Below, piece after piece: positions 15,801-30,800 of a stretch of DNA of 37,466 bases. This DNA is from Marine Group II euryarchaeote MED-G35. GTDB taxonomy: Archaea > Thermoplasmatota > Poseidoniia > Poseidoniales > Thalassarchaeaceae. The stretch spans positions 1 through 37,466 of the forward strand of contig NTJS01000014.1 in assembly GCA_002457155.1 (NCBI GenBank), given 5' to 3'. The notes under the pieces are model-generated. The model saw only the letters and a list, made by a program, of their open reading frames with translations, did not search any database and was not told the origin of the DNA. The first letter of the stretch is position 1. Every line of letters begins with the position of its first letter. Position numbers and translations under genes: made by a program.

Positions 15801-18800
15801 GCTTCGAGGCGGGGGCCGTGGACGTCGGCTCGGCCCATGCCTGCTCCACGGGACTCGATGGCAGCCTGGTCTGCTGGGGCAGGAACGCCAATGGGCAGCT
15901 CGGACGCGGGACTGCCACTGCCAACGAGCTCCCCGGCTACGTGAGCCTGCCGTCCGGGGTCACGGTCTCGCAGTTCGCTGCGGGAGCGGACCACAACTGC
16001 ATGACCGGCACGGACTCCAACATGTACTGCTGGGGCAACGGGGGCGATGACAGGACTGGAAAGATCGTCAACAGCGAGAACACTGTAATCCAGTACGAGA
16101 ACTTCACCGACAACTCGAGGTCTTGGACCAGCACACACACGAGTCTCCTGCTGGGCCCGGCAGAGGGTCTGGATTACATAGAGAAGCTGTACTACTATAC
16201 TTGGCTATATCCCGAGATATACTCCGATGACTCGTTCGACGTCTCCCCAGGAGACGTGGTTTCCTTCAAGATGAGGGGCAAGGGCCATGGCGACAACGGG
16301 TACACCAGCGAGTACATCAGGTTCTACGCTGATAGCCAACAGGTAGTCCAAATCGACTCCAACTCCACGACACAATCCTCGAGCTGGTCGGACTGGCAGG
16401 ACGTCTCGTTCACCGTTCCGGATTCCTATACGGGAACCGGTCAAGTCTCTATCAAGATCTACATCAGGGGTTACAGGAACTACCTCCAGATTGACGACCT
16501 TCGAATAGCCACCCCTTCCTTTGGATCGATGAGCTCAGTCCCCTCCCCGAGTCGAGTATTGTGGGACGAATCCGGTGGCGTCTCGCAGATAGCCCTCGGT
16601 GCACGACACTCCTGCGCACTGCTAACCACTGGCAGCGTGAAGTGCTGGGGGCACAACGGAGGGAGCTACTCGAACGTCCTCGGGAGCCCTACATACACCG
16701 GGATGAGCACCTACGACCCGAAGGAGGTCGACCTGTCTGGCTCGAGCAGCCTGGTCTCGTCCAACTGGACCAGCAGCACCGTGGATGGGATTAACGCGGG
16801 CGATGGGGTGACTTGCGCGATAATGAGGAGCGGCGAGGCGCTCTGCTGGGGGACATCGTCACAGACCTCATACGCCGACCCGTCCGTTAGCACAGTGGCT
16901 TCGACGGGTGATGTCGGCAGGAGCCCGGCACTGACCACGGATGCTAATGGAAACTGGCTGTTGGCCTACAACGACGGGGATGGGATCTCGTACGCGAGGT
17001 ACGACGGCTCGAGCTGGAGCATGGCTTCCGTCTGCTCCGACTCCGACGAATGCGACAGCGACCGGGGCATCGGAGTCGGTGAGGAATCTGGGGGGGGCCT
17101 GCACTTCCTGAGCTACGACGAGGCTGCGGAGAAACTAGTCCACACTAGGCACCTGAGCAACATCACCACCATGGTCTCCGTGACCGGCCAGGACCCGAGG
17201 TACTTCGGCATCGCTAGGGACCCATCCACAGAGGAACTGCACCTGGCATACTACAGGGCGAGCGGCAAGAAGTTGATGCACAAGACGTTCAATGGCACGG
17301 GTTGGTCGGACTCGGTAGTCATAGATGACGACAAGTCATACACAGGCTACTCGTGGAACGGCATGAAGATAGATGCGGGAGGAAACCTGCACCTCTCATA
17401 CTGGTCCTGGTCGACCTCTGGGACCGATGACACGTGGCTGAAGTACGCCCATTACAACGGGACATCCTGGACCGTGGAGACCCTGCAGTCGATCATGGAC
17501 CAGAACAGCCCCACACTGCACACATCCCTGGACCTGGACAGCAGCGGCAACCCGCACATCTCCTACTACGACCACAAGAACGACACTCTCCGCTACACCT
17601 ACTACGACGGCGCAGACTGGGTCGACCAGAACCTCACGGTAGACGACTCGAACGACAACGGCAGGTACAACTCGATAGCACTGGACAGCAGCGACTACCC
17701 CCGGATAGCTTACAGGAACGAGACGTCGGACGACCTGGAGCTCGCCACATGGAGCGGTACGGAGTGGACAAGGGAGGTGGTCGACAGCACCAACAGCGTC
17801 GGCAGCTGGGCCTCCATCGCCATCGACAGCAGCGACTTGAGCAGGATAGCGTACTTCTACGACTCGGGATCCGACCTCAGGTACGCCTCGCACGACGGGG
17901 CCTCATGGTCCTTCCAAGACATCGACACGAGCGTGCAGTCCCACAGCATAGTCCTCGAGCTGGACGACAGCGACAGGCCCCGGATAGCATACCAGGACTA
18001 CTACAGCGAGCCTTGGCTCGCATACAACAACAGCGGGACTGGGGGGCAATGGGAGACGGTCCAAGTCAGGGACGGGTATGACCTTGGGGACCACATGGCA
18101 ATGACGCTTGACTACTCCACTGGGACGGCTTACATGGCATACCGGCAGCTTGACTGGCCGGCTGACGGCGGACTGCTCACGACGGTCTACACAGGGACGG
18201 CGTTAGCGTCAGACGCGGTGGCCAACAGCGGTGAGACTGCCAACTCGATCGGCATGGACCCGGAGATTCACATCTCGGGCAGCACCGTCATGGCCCCGTT
18301 CCTCAATGGGACGGACGGAGCATCACCGGCATTCGTCGAGATGGCGACTATCAGAGCCCCCGGTTCGGGCATCACAACTGTGGACGGGGAGAGTTACAAC
18401 GTCGGCAGCTATGGCATCTCCATGGCGCTAGACGGCGCTGGGAACCAGCACATCTCATACTACAACCAAAGCGGGACCAGCCTGATGTACGCAACGTTCG
18501 ACGGAGCCTCGTGGCAGGTCGAGGAGGTTGACAACGGAGTATCCTACGTCACCTCGTCGATAGCGATAGACGATGCGGGGAACCCCCACATCTCCTACGT
18601 TAACTCAACCCCGTCTCCAGATGCGGTCATGTACGCCCACCACAACGGCTCGGCATGGTCCATCGAGGTAGTCGCCACACCCTACTATGCCTATGACACC
18701 TCGATCGACCTGGATTCCAGCGGCAACGCGCACATCTCATACGCTGCATACAACAACTCCATCGGGTCCTACAACCTGAGGTACTCTTACCACAACGGCA

Positions 18801-21800
18801 CCGAGTGGGTCTACGAAGATGTCAAGGATTACAGCTCCAACTGGGGCTACGGGAACACCGGCAGGAACGGCCAGATCAAGTTGAACAGCACAGACGTCCC
18901 GCACGTAGTCTTCTTCGATGACTACTGGGACGACGTGTACCTCTCCATCAGGGTCAACGGCTCCTGGTCATCGAGCAGCGTGGATGACTACGGTGGCCTT
19001 TACACCGCGAATGGCGAGAGGGGGATATCCCTCGCAATCGACTCCGCGGATGGCCTGCACGTCGCCTACTACGAAATGAATGGCAGATACCTGGAGTACG
19101 CATACAGGGATCTTGGTGGCTCCTCCTGGACGAAGACCAACGTCAACGACCAGGGGGGCCACTACATCGGCACCTCCGTCTCCATCGCAGTCGACAGCGC
19201 CGACAGGCCGCACATCGCGTACCATGACAGATCCCAGTGGGATCTGGAGTACGCTTGGTTCGATGGCGCCGACTGGTTGGTGGAGACCCTTGATGGGTAC
19301 TACAGCTCTGGCAGGTACCCCAGCATCGCCCTCGACGACGGAGACCAAGTCCACATCGCCTACGAGAACAACTCGGGCAGCAGACTGATGTCCCTTGTGA
19401 TCTCCAACGGCATCGCAGCAACGGACAAGATCTCGCAAGTCGGCACCCACAGCTACGGGATGGGGTTCGCAGTAGGGACCTCGGGAGGAATGCACCTGAG
19501 CTTCTACAACGGCTCCGACTCATCGGGGTCCCTGCAGTACGCATCCAAGAGCGGTTCGTCATGGACGAGCGAGACGGTCGATGACAGCTCGACCATGATC
19601 GGGACGCATTCCGACCTCGCCCTCGACGACAGCGGCAACCCCCACATTTCCTACGTCGACTCGACGAACGGGTTGCTCCGCTACGCATATCACGACGGCA
19701 ACTCATGGGCACTCTCTACTGTGGACCCCAGTGGCAGCGTCCTGGGCTACACCTCGATCACAATAGACGATGATGGGCATCCACGGATAGCCTACCACGA
19801 CGGGAGCCTACGCCTCGCGGAATCGGACGGGTCATCGTGGACGCTGACGATCCAGGACGCGGGTTCCGCGGGCCAGGGGGCCCAAGTCACAGTTGACGAT
19901 GACGGGAAGGCGAGGATCGCCTACTTCGACGAGGACAATGACGACCTGGCGTTCTCCCTCGCCGGCCACCAGTCCCCAGTAGTCATGGGGAGCTCACAGT
20001 TCCACCCCACCGGGACCTCAATGGGATCGGGGGCCAGTGGGCTCTCGTCCCTCGACGTCGGGGAGACGCATGGGTGCGCCGTATCTTCCAGCAGCGTGAT
20101 CTGCTGGGGGGTCGCTACGGGCGGTCAGCTCGGCAACGGAGCAGTCGCAGTCATCTCCGAGGACCCAGTCAGCGTCACCACCGTAGCCGGCTGGACCCCC
20201 CTGGAGGTCTCCGTATCCACCAGCTCCGGCTCGGGAGGGGGGACCACATGCGCACTGTACTCCAGCGACTCCACGGAGGACCGTCGAGTCATGTGCTGGG
20301 GCGATGGGTCCTCGGGACAGGTGGGAGACGGGGGGACGTCCTCACTCACATCACCGGCATCCACCGACCTCGTCATGCTAGACTCTATCACTCCCCTCGG
20401 GGCGTCCGACGGGAGTGTTGCGCTCTCCTCCAGCCCCTATGGCGTGGCGGAGATCTCCTTGAGCGATGGGGGCAAGTTCGGATGCGCTAGGTCGTCGCAA
20501 GGGCACGTGAAGTGCTGGGGCTACAACGGCTACGGGCAGCTGGGGCATGGAAACACCTCGACGGCCTCCGATGGTGCGGAGGAGATGGGATCCAACCTGG
20601 CATTCGTCCCACTGGGTGCCAACCGGACCGCGTCAAGCGTCTCCGCTGGAGGGAGGCACGCCTGTGCGCTTCTGGACGACGGGAGCGTCAAGTGCTGGGG
20701 CTACAACGGCCACGGGCAGGTGGGGATAGGGAACGCAACCCAAATCGGGGACGGTGCGAACGAGATGGGGGCATACCTATCCGCAGTCGATCTGGGCACG
20801 GGCAGGACAGCCACCGACATCGCCACGGGGCTTTTCCACTCATGCGCCGTTCTCGATGACGGGAGCGTCAAGTGCTGGGGCTACAACGGCTACGGGCAGT
20901 TGGGGATAGGGAACACAACTAGCATCGGGGACGGTGCGAACGAGATGGGTGACGACCTCGCTGTGGTCGACCTCGGCACAGGGAGGTCCGCGATAGCGAT
21001 AGAAGCAGGAGAGCATTACACCTGCGCCATCCTAGACAGCGGCGTTCTGAAGTGCTGGGGCTACAACTACTACGGGCAGCTGGGCCAGGGCCACAACGAG
21101 AACATAGGCACAGGGCCGGACTTCGACTCCAACGGGGTATCGTGCCACCCGACTCAGAACTCGGACCTCAACACGAGGGAGTGCAATGCCCGAATGGGAG
21201 ACGGGCTTCCCGCGATCGACCTGGGCGACGGGCGGACGGCTACTGCAGTCTCGGCCGGCCTATCCTCGACATGCGCGATTCTCGATAACGGCAGCATCCG
21301 CTGCTGGGGGTCGAACGCGGACGGACGGACGGGCATCGGGACGTACAGCGGGTACACGGGAGACGCAGCGGGCGAGATGGGGGACGACCTTCCCAACGTA
21401 GACCTCGGTAGCGAGAGGACTGCCGCGTCCATCAGCGTGGGTTACAGCCACTCTTGCGCCCTCCTGGACAACCTCAGCATAGCATGCTGGGGCGACAACT
21501 ACTACGGGGAGCTGGGGATTGGTTCCAACGACGACGTCGACACGCCCGAGGAGATGGGGTCCGGGCTCGAGAACGCCCTCCTGCCAACGGCGAAGTCCAC
21601 CGCCGTCGCCTCGGGGAGCTACTACACCTGCGCGATCATCAAGGACGGGACCGTCAGATGCTGGGGCGAGGACTCCGAGGGCAGGCTGGGAGTCTACGAT
21701 GGCGAGGATGACAACATCGGCGACGAGAGCGGCGAGATGGGAGGGAACCTTGTCCTCACAAACCTGTACATGGTCCCCCCCGACTTCGATGGTGACGGTT

Positions 21801-24800
21801 GGATAGACATCTGGGACTCCGATGACGACAACGATGGCTACATCGACACAAACGACGACCTTCCCTTCGACCAGAGGGACTGGTTCGACCATGATGGCGA
21901 CGGCATCGGCGTAAACACAGACACCGATGACGACGATCCCGATATCACGACCGCGGATCAGGACACAGTCACGAAGTGGTCCGATGCCGAGGAGATCGCC
22001 TGCGGGACTCTATGGTGGAGCAGCATGTCAGAGCCCACAGACTACGACGGGGATGGCATCTGCGACGCTATCGATGATGATGTGGACGGCAACTCATGGA
22101 ACGACACCTACCAAATCGAGTGCTACGGCGGTGAGCCATCTGCATGGTCGCAGAGGGGGGTCTGGGACAATGCAGGAGACTTGCCTACCAGTTCTGGTGA
22201 CAGCCCAACATACGGATACGACTTCTTCATCTCCGATTACGGAATACGCTTATTCTCCACATATGGCAATGACTGGTCGTACAATAGCCTATTGAAGTTC
22301 GATGGGACGGTTAGTGCGACCCAGTCAATTTACGATAACAACGATTTCGACTATTGGGGAGTGGAGGAACGCAATGGAATAATCTACGTTATTGATCAGT
22401 ATGGGATCACAAGGGGCATCGACGCGAACGGCAGCATCTCATCGCTCGGCTACAGATCGGATCACTCGATAGCATCGACACAAGACGTTGCAATCAGCGT
22501 CGAGGGAGACATGGTTGTCAGGTGGGACGACTCGGACGGTGGGTCCGACATCAAGGGATGGTACCTCAACGGAACGGAATTCTCCATCAATGTCCCAGGG
22601 GGACTTTCTGACAACTACAATCACCACCCACAAATCGACTTTGGGCCAAATGGAAAGCTGCATCTGCTAACCGTAAACATCTCTGCAAGAGACGCTGGAC
22701 TACCTGTGGGTTTCTACCACTACACGGCTGATCTAAATGGCAGCCTCTCGGGAAGCGCGACCGTCTCGTGGAGCTCTCCGAAACTGGTTCTAGAGCGGAA
22801 CCAGAGCACGTCATGGGCCAGCGACACCGACTATTCCAGTACCGATCACGGTAGAGCGGAACTGCACGTTTCGAGCGACGGAACCGCATACGCAGCGATG
22901 TACAACGGGACTAACCTGTGGTTCTCGGCCTTAGGGGGTTCATCTTGGAGCACCGAGGAGATTGCATCTTCAACGGGTAGGAACGAGGGTGTCGAGATTG
23001 CAACCAACTCGACGGGGGTGGCTCACGTCGCATGGATCAATCACACCTCGGACAAGCTAATGCTGTCCCACAAGTCAGGAGTTTCGTGGATTCACGAAGA
23101 AGTATGGCAGAGCAATGGGTGGAATGAAGGAAGCACTCTGCAGGAGTTGAACTATGCTGGGCTGAGGCTGGAGTTCGATCGCCAGGACGACCCGTACCTG
23201 TTGTCCATTGATGCCAACGACAGCAGTTCGGCAATTCTCCATCACAAGGGGGCTCTGTTAGACCCGTCGTACACATTCCAGCCCACGGACGCCGGTGGTG
23301 ACGGGGTGTGCGACACGCTGCAGTACGCCGTCATGGACTACGGCACCGCCTCGTTGGTCGCAACGAAGGGGGAGTTAGTCTCCTTGTCGCCGACCTTCGA
23401 GGGTCAGGCCCTGGTCGAGGTGTGGGCACCGTCGCTACCTGCTGGACTCTCCGTCAACAACACCACCGGAGAGATAACAGGGGTGCCGACAGTGGTTGAC
23501 ACGACAGGTACTGCCCACACGATCTACTCGAACAGCAGCGACGCATCCTATCCCGTCACCATCACCTTCACGGTCAGGTCCCCGACACCAGTTCATGCTG
23601 GTTATGGCCAATGGGACGACCACCAGTACACATCAGTCAACAATGGAAGGGGATACGCGTTACACGAGTACGACTCGGACAGTAACCTGTACTACTACGG
23701 GAGATACCAATCTACCTCTGCGTGGTCAGCCGACGGACTAAGCGTATCAATCAGTTCGGGTGACCTATACGTCGCCAAGAGATGGGCGAACGGGACGTGG
23801 GCATGGGTCGTGCCAATCACACCGACCTCCGGGATTCCCGGAGCCATGGCCGTTGACGGTTCTGGTAACACCTACGTAACCGGGTATAGGGCGAGTGGTG
23901 CCCTGGACCTCCCGGGGACTGAGCATGACCTCCCCAACAGGGAGGCTGCCTTCTTCATCTCGCTGGACACCAACGGCAGCACCAGGTGGTCGCAGGATGC
24001 TTACATCCCAGGATCAACCGATGCGAACTGGAAAGTCTCGACACAGGCCAGCGTGAACAACTACGGATTCACCAGGATGAGCGTCAATGAGACTACAGGA
24101 AATCTCACGGTTGCCGGCCAGATCTCTACCAACTCGGCCTCATACAGGATGGTGACCTTCGGAAACGTCACCATGGAGATCCCGAGTACCAACTACAACT
24201 ACTACAGGCCATTCGTGGTCAGGATCAACGCGACCGGCAACTTCTCATGGGCCACTACCTTGACTCCAGCCTCCTCCAGCCACAGGACCCTGCAGGGTAT
24301 GGGTGTGCATGACGACGGAAGCGTCGAGGTCCTGATGAGGGCCAACGGGGACACCCAACTGGGGGACCATACCGTGGGGAACGACACCTACCACTACGTC
24401 ATCGGGAGGATGAACGGAACCGGAGCATGGACTGGTGCATCCAAGATCACGTCTGAGAGCCCTGCGGGATTCGACGGTAACTACGACTCTGCCATGATGG
24501 AAGTTACCCCCTCGGGAGATATGGTCATGGCCATCTGGTCCGTGAACGACCTCAGCAGCCTGAACGTGACCAGTTCGGTGTCATGGTTCAACGAGACCTG
24601 CTCCGACAGCCTCGTGGTAATCAGGCTGAGCGGAGCCGAATGGAGCACAGAGGCATCACGGGAGTTCTGCCTGTCCTCCAATGCGGGATACTATGCGGAG
24701 TACTACAGCCTGCTTGAGATTGACCCCCAGGGGAAGCCGGTCCTCCTCCTCGGGCAACGGGCGTACAGCGTTGCGAGCCACCATAGGATACTGAGGCTCG

Positions 24801-27800
24801 ATTCGAACCTGAACCCGGACTTCGAGGAGTACCTGGTATCCGCCAACAATCCTGCGAACTCCCATACCTTGGACTGGGAGGACGTTGCCTTCGACCCCAT
24901 TGGCAACATGCTGGTGAACTACTACGATAATACATGCAATCTATACTGGAACGGGAGCTACATGGGGAGGCCCTCGTCCAATTGCTACTACAACAGCCAA
25001 TTCTTCATGGAGACCGTGGGGCATACCATCGACGGTGCGAATCTGGTGGAGGGCGAGCCCGCCACCCTCTGGGGGGTCACTGGCCTGAGTGCCATGGGGG
25101 CGACTTGCAGCCAGGGGACGAGCTACTGCGACGAGTACCTCGACTCCTGGGGGTCGACCGCCCTGCCGGAAGGCTTGAGCATGAGCTCGGACACCGGCCT
25201 TGTCTCGGGGACTGCGACCAGCAACATGTCACTATCAGAATTCACCCTATGGATGAATGACACCGCCTTGGGCAACAACCAGTTCAACGTCTCATTCCTT
25301 ATCCTGAATGGCAGGCCCACGATATCATACAACCAGACGGCCTTCGTCATGGAGCGTGGGCTGGAGATCGAGCCGATCGCCCCCTACGAGGTCAATGGGA
25401 CCATCCTGAACTGGACCTTCGTACCAACACTGCCATCCGGCCTCATACTGGGGGACAGCAACGGGACGGTCTACGGGACCCCGACGGTGAACCTGACAGA
25501 GCAGACATTCCAACTACGAGTCACGAGCGAAGGGGGCACGACCGCAGTCAACTTCCAGTTCACGATCAACGAGCCAATCGCCAACATCTCCTACGGTAAC
25601 GGAACATACAACATCCCGAGGGACGCTCTAGTCAGCATCCAACCGACCTTAGAGGGGGGTGCCGTGGAGAGCTTCGCGATTAACTCAACGGATTACCCGC
25701 TAGGACTGACATTCAACACCACCAACGGGTTCTTCGAGGGCATCCCCCTGCTAGTTACCAATCTGACTACATACACAGTCTGGGCCAACAACTCAGGAGG
25801 GAGCGCGAGTACCGAGGTCTCCATCTGGGTGATCGGGAACGGGATCTTCCTCAGCTTCCCCACGGACGACCTGCTGCTGACCGAGGGTTTGCCGATGCAA
25901 CCGATAGCCGGACAGACGTCCGGCTCCACCCCCGAGAGCTGGGAGGTTTACCCAGACCTCCCTCTCGGACTGACATTCGGAGCCTCCAACGGTTCGATAT
26001 GGGGGACCCCCACCCAAGTACAGAACCAGACGAACTACACCATCTGGGCGAATGCCACGGGAGACCAGACCAGCTCCGTGACCATCTCAATCACGGTCCT
26101 CGTGGACACCGATGGCGATGGAGTCGCGGACCTTTACGACCCCGATGACGACAACGACGGGTGGAATGACACCGCTGAGCTCGATTGCGGGACAGACCCC
26201 CTGGATTCGGCTGACACCCCCTCCGACATAGACAACGACGGCGTTTGTGATGCCCTGGACGAAACGGATGACCGTGCTATAGCCATGGCTTATGGGGTCA
26301 CTAATCTAGAACTGATAGTGAACGTCTCCAACGTCTCCCTGGTCCCAATAACTTCTGGAGGGGGAATCACCTCCTGGGAGGTATCCCCCTCCCTGCCAGG
26401 AGGCCTATTCTTGAACAATACCACTGGTGAGATATCCGGAACCCCAACTACGACATACAATACTACAGTGCATGTTTTCTGGGCCAACAACTCAGCCTAT
26501 TCCGCATCATTCAATCTGAGCATTTCCGCCTCGCTACTTGATACCGATGGAGACGGCGAGCCTGACATCACCGACGAGGACGATGATGGCGATGGCTGGT
26601 CCGACGTGAACGAGACTGCTTGCTCCACTGGACCATTGGACGAGGATGACTTCCCCCCTGATAGTGATGGGGACGGGGTCTGTGACTCCCTGGATCTCGT
26701 CGACGACTCTCCGGTTTTCCTTGCCTATGCGGTGTCAGCGGTCAATCTGACTACGAACATCACATCATTGGAGATGGCTCCAATTGTCCTAGGTGGAGAT
26801 GTGCGGGCATGGGAAACCTCCCCCTCGATGCCATCTGGGTTGTTCTTCAACAATAGCACCGGAGAGATTTCAGGAGTTGCCAACGTTACATTCACGCCCA
26901 CGAACTTCACGATTTGGGCCAACAACAGCCAATACTCCTCGAGTTTCGTCATCAACATCTCCTCATGGCGGCTCGATACCGATGGCGATGGGGTTCCCGA
27001 TGAGGACGACTCCGACGATGACGATGATGGTTGGACCGACGAAGAGGAGCAGACGTGCAATACGGAGCAGCTAGACAATACCAGCATCCCCTCCGACTCG
27101 GATGGCGATGGGATGTGCGATCTCGTGGACCAAATCAATGACAGCCCCATTAGCCTGGCTTATCCACAGAGCACTGTTGTGCTAGTCGTCAACATAACCC
27201 CAGTTCAGATCCACCCGATAGTGTTCGGAGGCGATGTCAGGGAATGGAGCATCCATCCGGAGCTTGGCACAGGGCTAGTATTCAACAACAGCACCGGACA
27301 AATCTCCGGCCATTCCACGGAACCATTCAACGCTACCAATTATGACGTCTGGGCGAACAATAGCCAATATGGCTCCAACTTCTCAATTACCATCTCGTCG
27401 GCCCTACTCGACACCGATGGCGATGGGATTCCTGATGAGTCCGACACGGACGACGACAACGATGGCTGGGGCGATTCCGAAGAGACGTCGTGCCTCACCG
27501 ATATTCTGGATCCACTGTCATTCCCAGAGGACCATGATGGCGATGGTCTCTGCGACGGCCTCGATGACATCGACGACTCTGACCTCTTCCTAGTCTACAG
27601 CATGACCTCCCAGCTGCTGTTCGTCAACGAACCGATGGATTCCATAGTTGCGACGACCTACGGAGGAGACGTCCGGACCTGGGAGATATGGCCTCCGCTT
27701 CCCGATGGTCTGAGCCTGAATGGCGCATTGGCCCGCTCTGGCCAGGTGAACGGGACCATTAGCGGAGCCCCGATGTTCGAGTTCGAACTCCAGGTTTTCA

Positions 27801-30800
27801 CAGTGTGGGCGAACAACTCACAGTACCACAGCTCGGTGGAGATAACACTCCAATCGGTCACTCCCGACCCGGATGACGACGCCTTCGACCTGATCTACCT
27901 GGATAACGAGCTCAATCTCACAACCAACGTGGATGAGGTGTACATGGAGCCGCAGATTTTCGGAGGTAATGTGTCATCGTGGTCAATCTCGCCCGATCTT
28001 CCGGAGGGTTTGGAATTCAACACGACCAATGGACTGATCACGGGATTCGCAACAGAGGAGGTGAATGGCTCAACCTACACGGTCACGGGGAGCAACTCAC
28101 TCTTCATGGACACCTTCCCCATAACGATCTTCGCCACGCACCTGGACACGGACGAGGATGGGGTGCCGGACATATTCGATCCAGATGACGACGGTGATGG
28201 ATGGAACGACACGGACGAGATCGAGTGCGGTACTGACCCCTTGTACATCGTCAGCAGCCCCGAAGATCACGATGGGGACTGGATATGCGATCCGAACGAC
28301 GAGTTCGACGACTCCCCGATCGTATTCTTTTACCCCAATGACAAGCTAGTCCTCACCGTTGGAGAGGAGATGGAGCCACTGGAGCCTCTAATCGCGCCCA
28401 ACAGCGGAGGGATCATGCTATTCTCGGTTCTGCCTGACCTTCCGGCAGGACTAGTGCTAGACAACGCGACCGGAGTCATCTCCGGGACTCCAGAGGAGGC
28501 ATGGAGGCACGTCATACTCGAGTACTCGCACACCTTCAAGGCCGAGAACTCCCAGTGGGACTTCTCCTACAGGGTCGACTTCGATATCTTCTGGCCAGAG
28601 GACAACACCACGGACGAGGACGGGGATGGGTGGGCCGACCTGATCGAGCTCGAGTGCAATACCGATCCGACCAACGCTTCCTCCTTCCCGGAGGACATCG
28701 ACTTGGACGGCATATGCAGCCACATCGACGAGGATGACGATGGCGACAACATAGGCGACCCGATCGACAAGTTCCCGAAGGACCCCACCGCATGGGACGA
28801 CACTGACAACGACACCATGCCGGATGAGTTGACCTGCAGGTACCTGACCGACTCGGCAAACTGCACATTCGACCTGGTTGAGGACCTTGATGACGACAAC
28901 GACGGATGGCTTGACCTAAACGAGACAAGCTGTGGAACGGACTCAAAGGACAATCTCTCGGTTCCCGAGGACGATGACGGCGATGGAGTTTGCAACCTAT
29001 TGGAGGTGTACGTCCCAGATGCTGTGAAGATACTGTGGATATGCTGCTTCCCACTCCTCCTTCTGCTGCTTCTCCTACTCTGGGTAATCAACCCGTTCAC
29101 AGTGAGGGAAGAGGAAATCCTAGGGCCCGAACCGGAGTATACCAGCACTGAGGACGGGTGGCAGGGAGGAAGCGGTGAATACGACGACCCGTATGTTCTC
29201 AAACCGATGAAGGGGATTCGCAAGGGCTCCTTCGCACGGAGTCACGAGGTGATCAGTGTCTCGAACATCACCCCTAGGCTGAAGTGCGACTTCACGGACA
29301 TGTCATCGGAAGACAACGGCAGTCGCTTCCGCATGCAGTCGATCAAGTCCAATTCCAGGGGGGACATAGAGTTCAGATTGGAGTTCAATGACGATGGCGA
29401 CACCGTCAACACCACTGATTACACTGGACTGATCAGACTAGGTAAGGCGACGGTTTACTTCCAGTGGGAAGTAGAGGTCGAAGTGCAACACGACACCCCC
29501 GAAGAGGAGCGGGCGAAGAAGAGGGCGAAAAGAATCGAGAGGGACGCGAAGAAGAAGGCAGCGCAGTTGGAGCGAGAGGCGGTCGAGAAGGCTGCCGATG
29601 CTGAAATCGACGCTAAGAAGAAGGCAGCGCAGTTGGAGCGAGACCTGAAGACCAAGATAGAGAGGGTCGAAAGAGAAGCCGAGAAGAGGACCGCGGAAGC
29701 GGATATGAAGGCCGCAAAGGCCGAGATGAAGGCAGCAGAGGCCGAGAGGGAGGCCGCAATGAAGCTAGCAGAGGCACGGCGAGAGTCCAAGCGAGAGGAA
29801 GAGGAGAGACTCCAGAGGGAGAAGGAAGAGGAGAGGAGAGCTGCGAAGGAGGATGCAAAGAAGGCGGCAGAGGAAGATGAGAGGCTTGCAGAAGAAGAGA
29901 GGAAGGCCGAGGAAGAAGCTGCAGAACTACGTGCGATTCTGAGGAAGAAGGCGGAAGCTCGGAAGGTAGAGGAAGAGGAGAATAGAGCTGCGGAGGAGGC
30001 TGCGAAGAAGGAGGCAGAGGAAGAGGCAAAGAGGATCGAGAGGGCGGCAGAAGAGAGGGCGGCCCTACTGAAGAGAGAAGCAGAAGATAGGGCGGAGAGA
30101 ATCGAGAGGGATGCAGCCAAGAAGGCTGCTGAAGTGGAAAGAGAGGCTCAAATTAAGGCCGTGGAGGCCAAGGAGAAGCTGAGGAAGAGGGCGATAGAGA
30201 GGAAGCGCCAGATGGATCTCGAGGAGCGGGACAACCAACTAGCTCGCGAAAAGGCTGCAGAGAGATTCGCAGCCATGGAGGAGGAGCTAGAAGAGAGGAA
30301 GTCGAAACTGGAAGAGCTCGATGCAGAGGCCAAGAAGAAGGAAAGTGCCCTCCTCAGGGTCGCCGAGAAATCGAAGGACATAGACTTCGGGATTCTGGGC
30401 TTCGCCACCGCCGACAACAAGGACCAACTCCAGGAAATCAAGGGAATTGGGCCGTTCATCGAGGAGAAGCTCAACGCGCTCGGGATATTCACATTCGCCC
30501 AGATATCCCGAATGACCTCCGAATTGGAGGACAAGGTCAACGATGCGATAGAGTTCTTCCCAGGGAGAGTGAAGAGGGACGAGTGGGCAAATCAAGCTAG
30601 GAGTTTTGTCGACCTGGGGGAGGAATCAGCTAGCAAACCCCCCCCTCCCGAAGGGGACATTGCCTCGTCCACGGACAAGGAACTGCTAGACCGAGCCAAA
30701 GAGGATATCAGGGAGAAGGAAATTGCAGACGAGAAGGAAAGGGAGCTACAAATCAGGAGGGAGAGGGCGGCAGAGCTCCTGAGTAGGAGCAAGAGCGAGG

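Noticed and set aside
15172-21892. Arg/His/Pro-rich ORFs in other frames of the giant gene
   Set aside because: Frame-shadow products of the GC-rich Asp/Ser/Gly codons; no domain patterns or initiation signals.
29455-30540. Minus-strand Ser/Ala-rich ORFs opposite the cytoplasmic coiled coil
   Set aside because: Complement of Lys/Glu/Ala coiled-coil codons, the same artefact as at 11030-12481.
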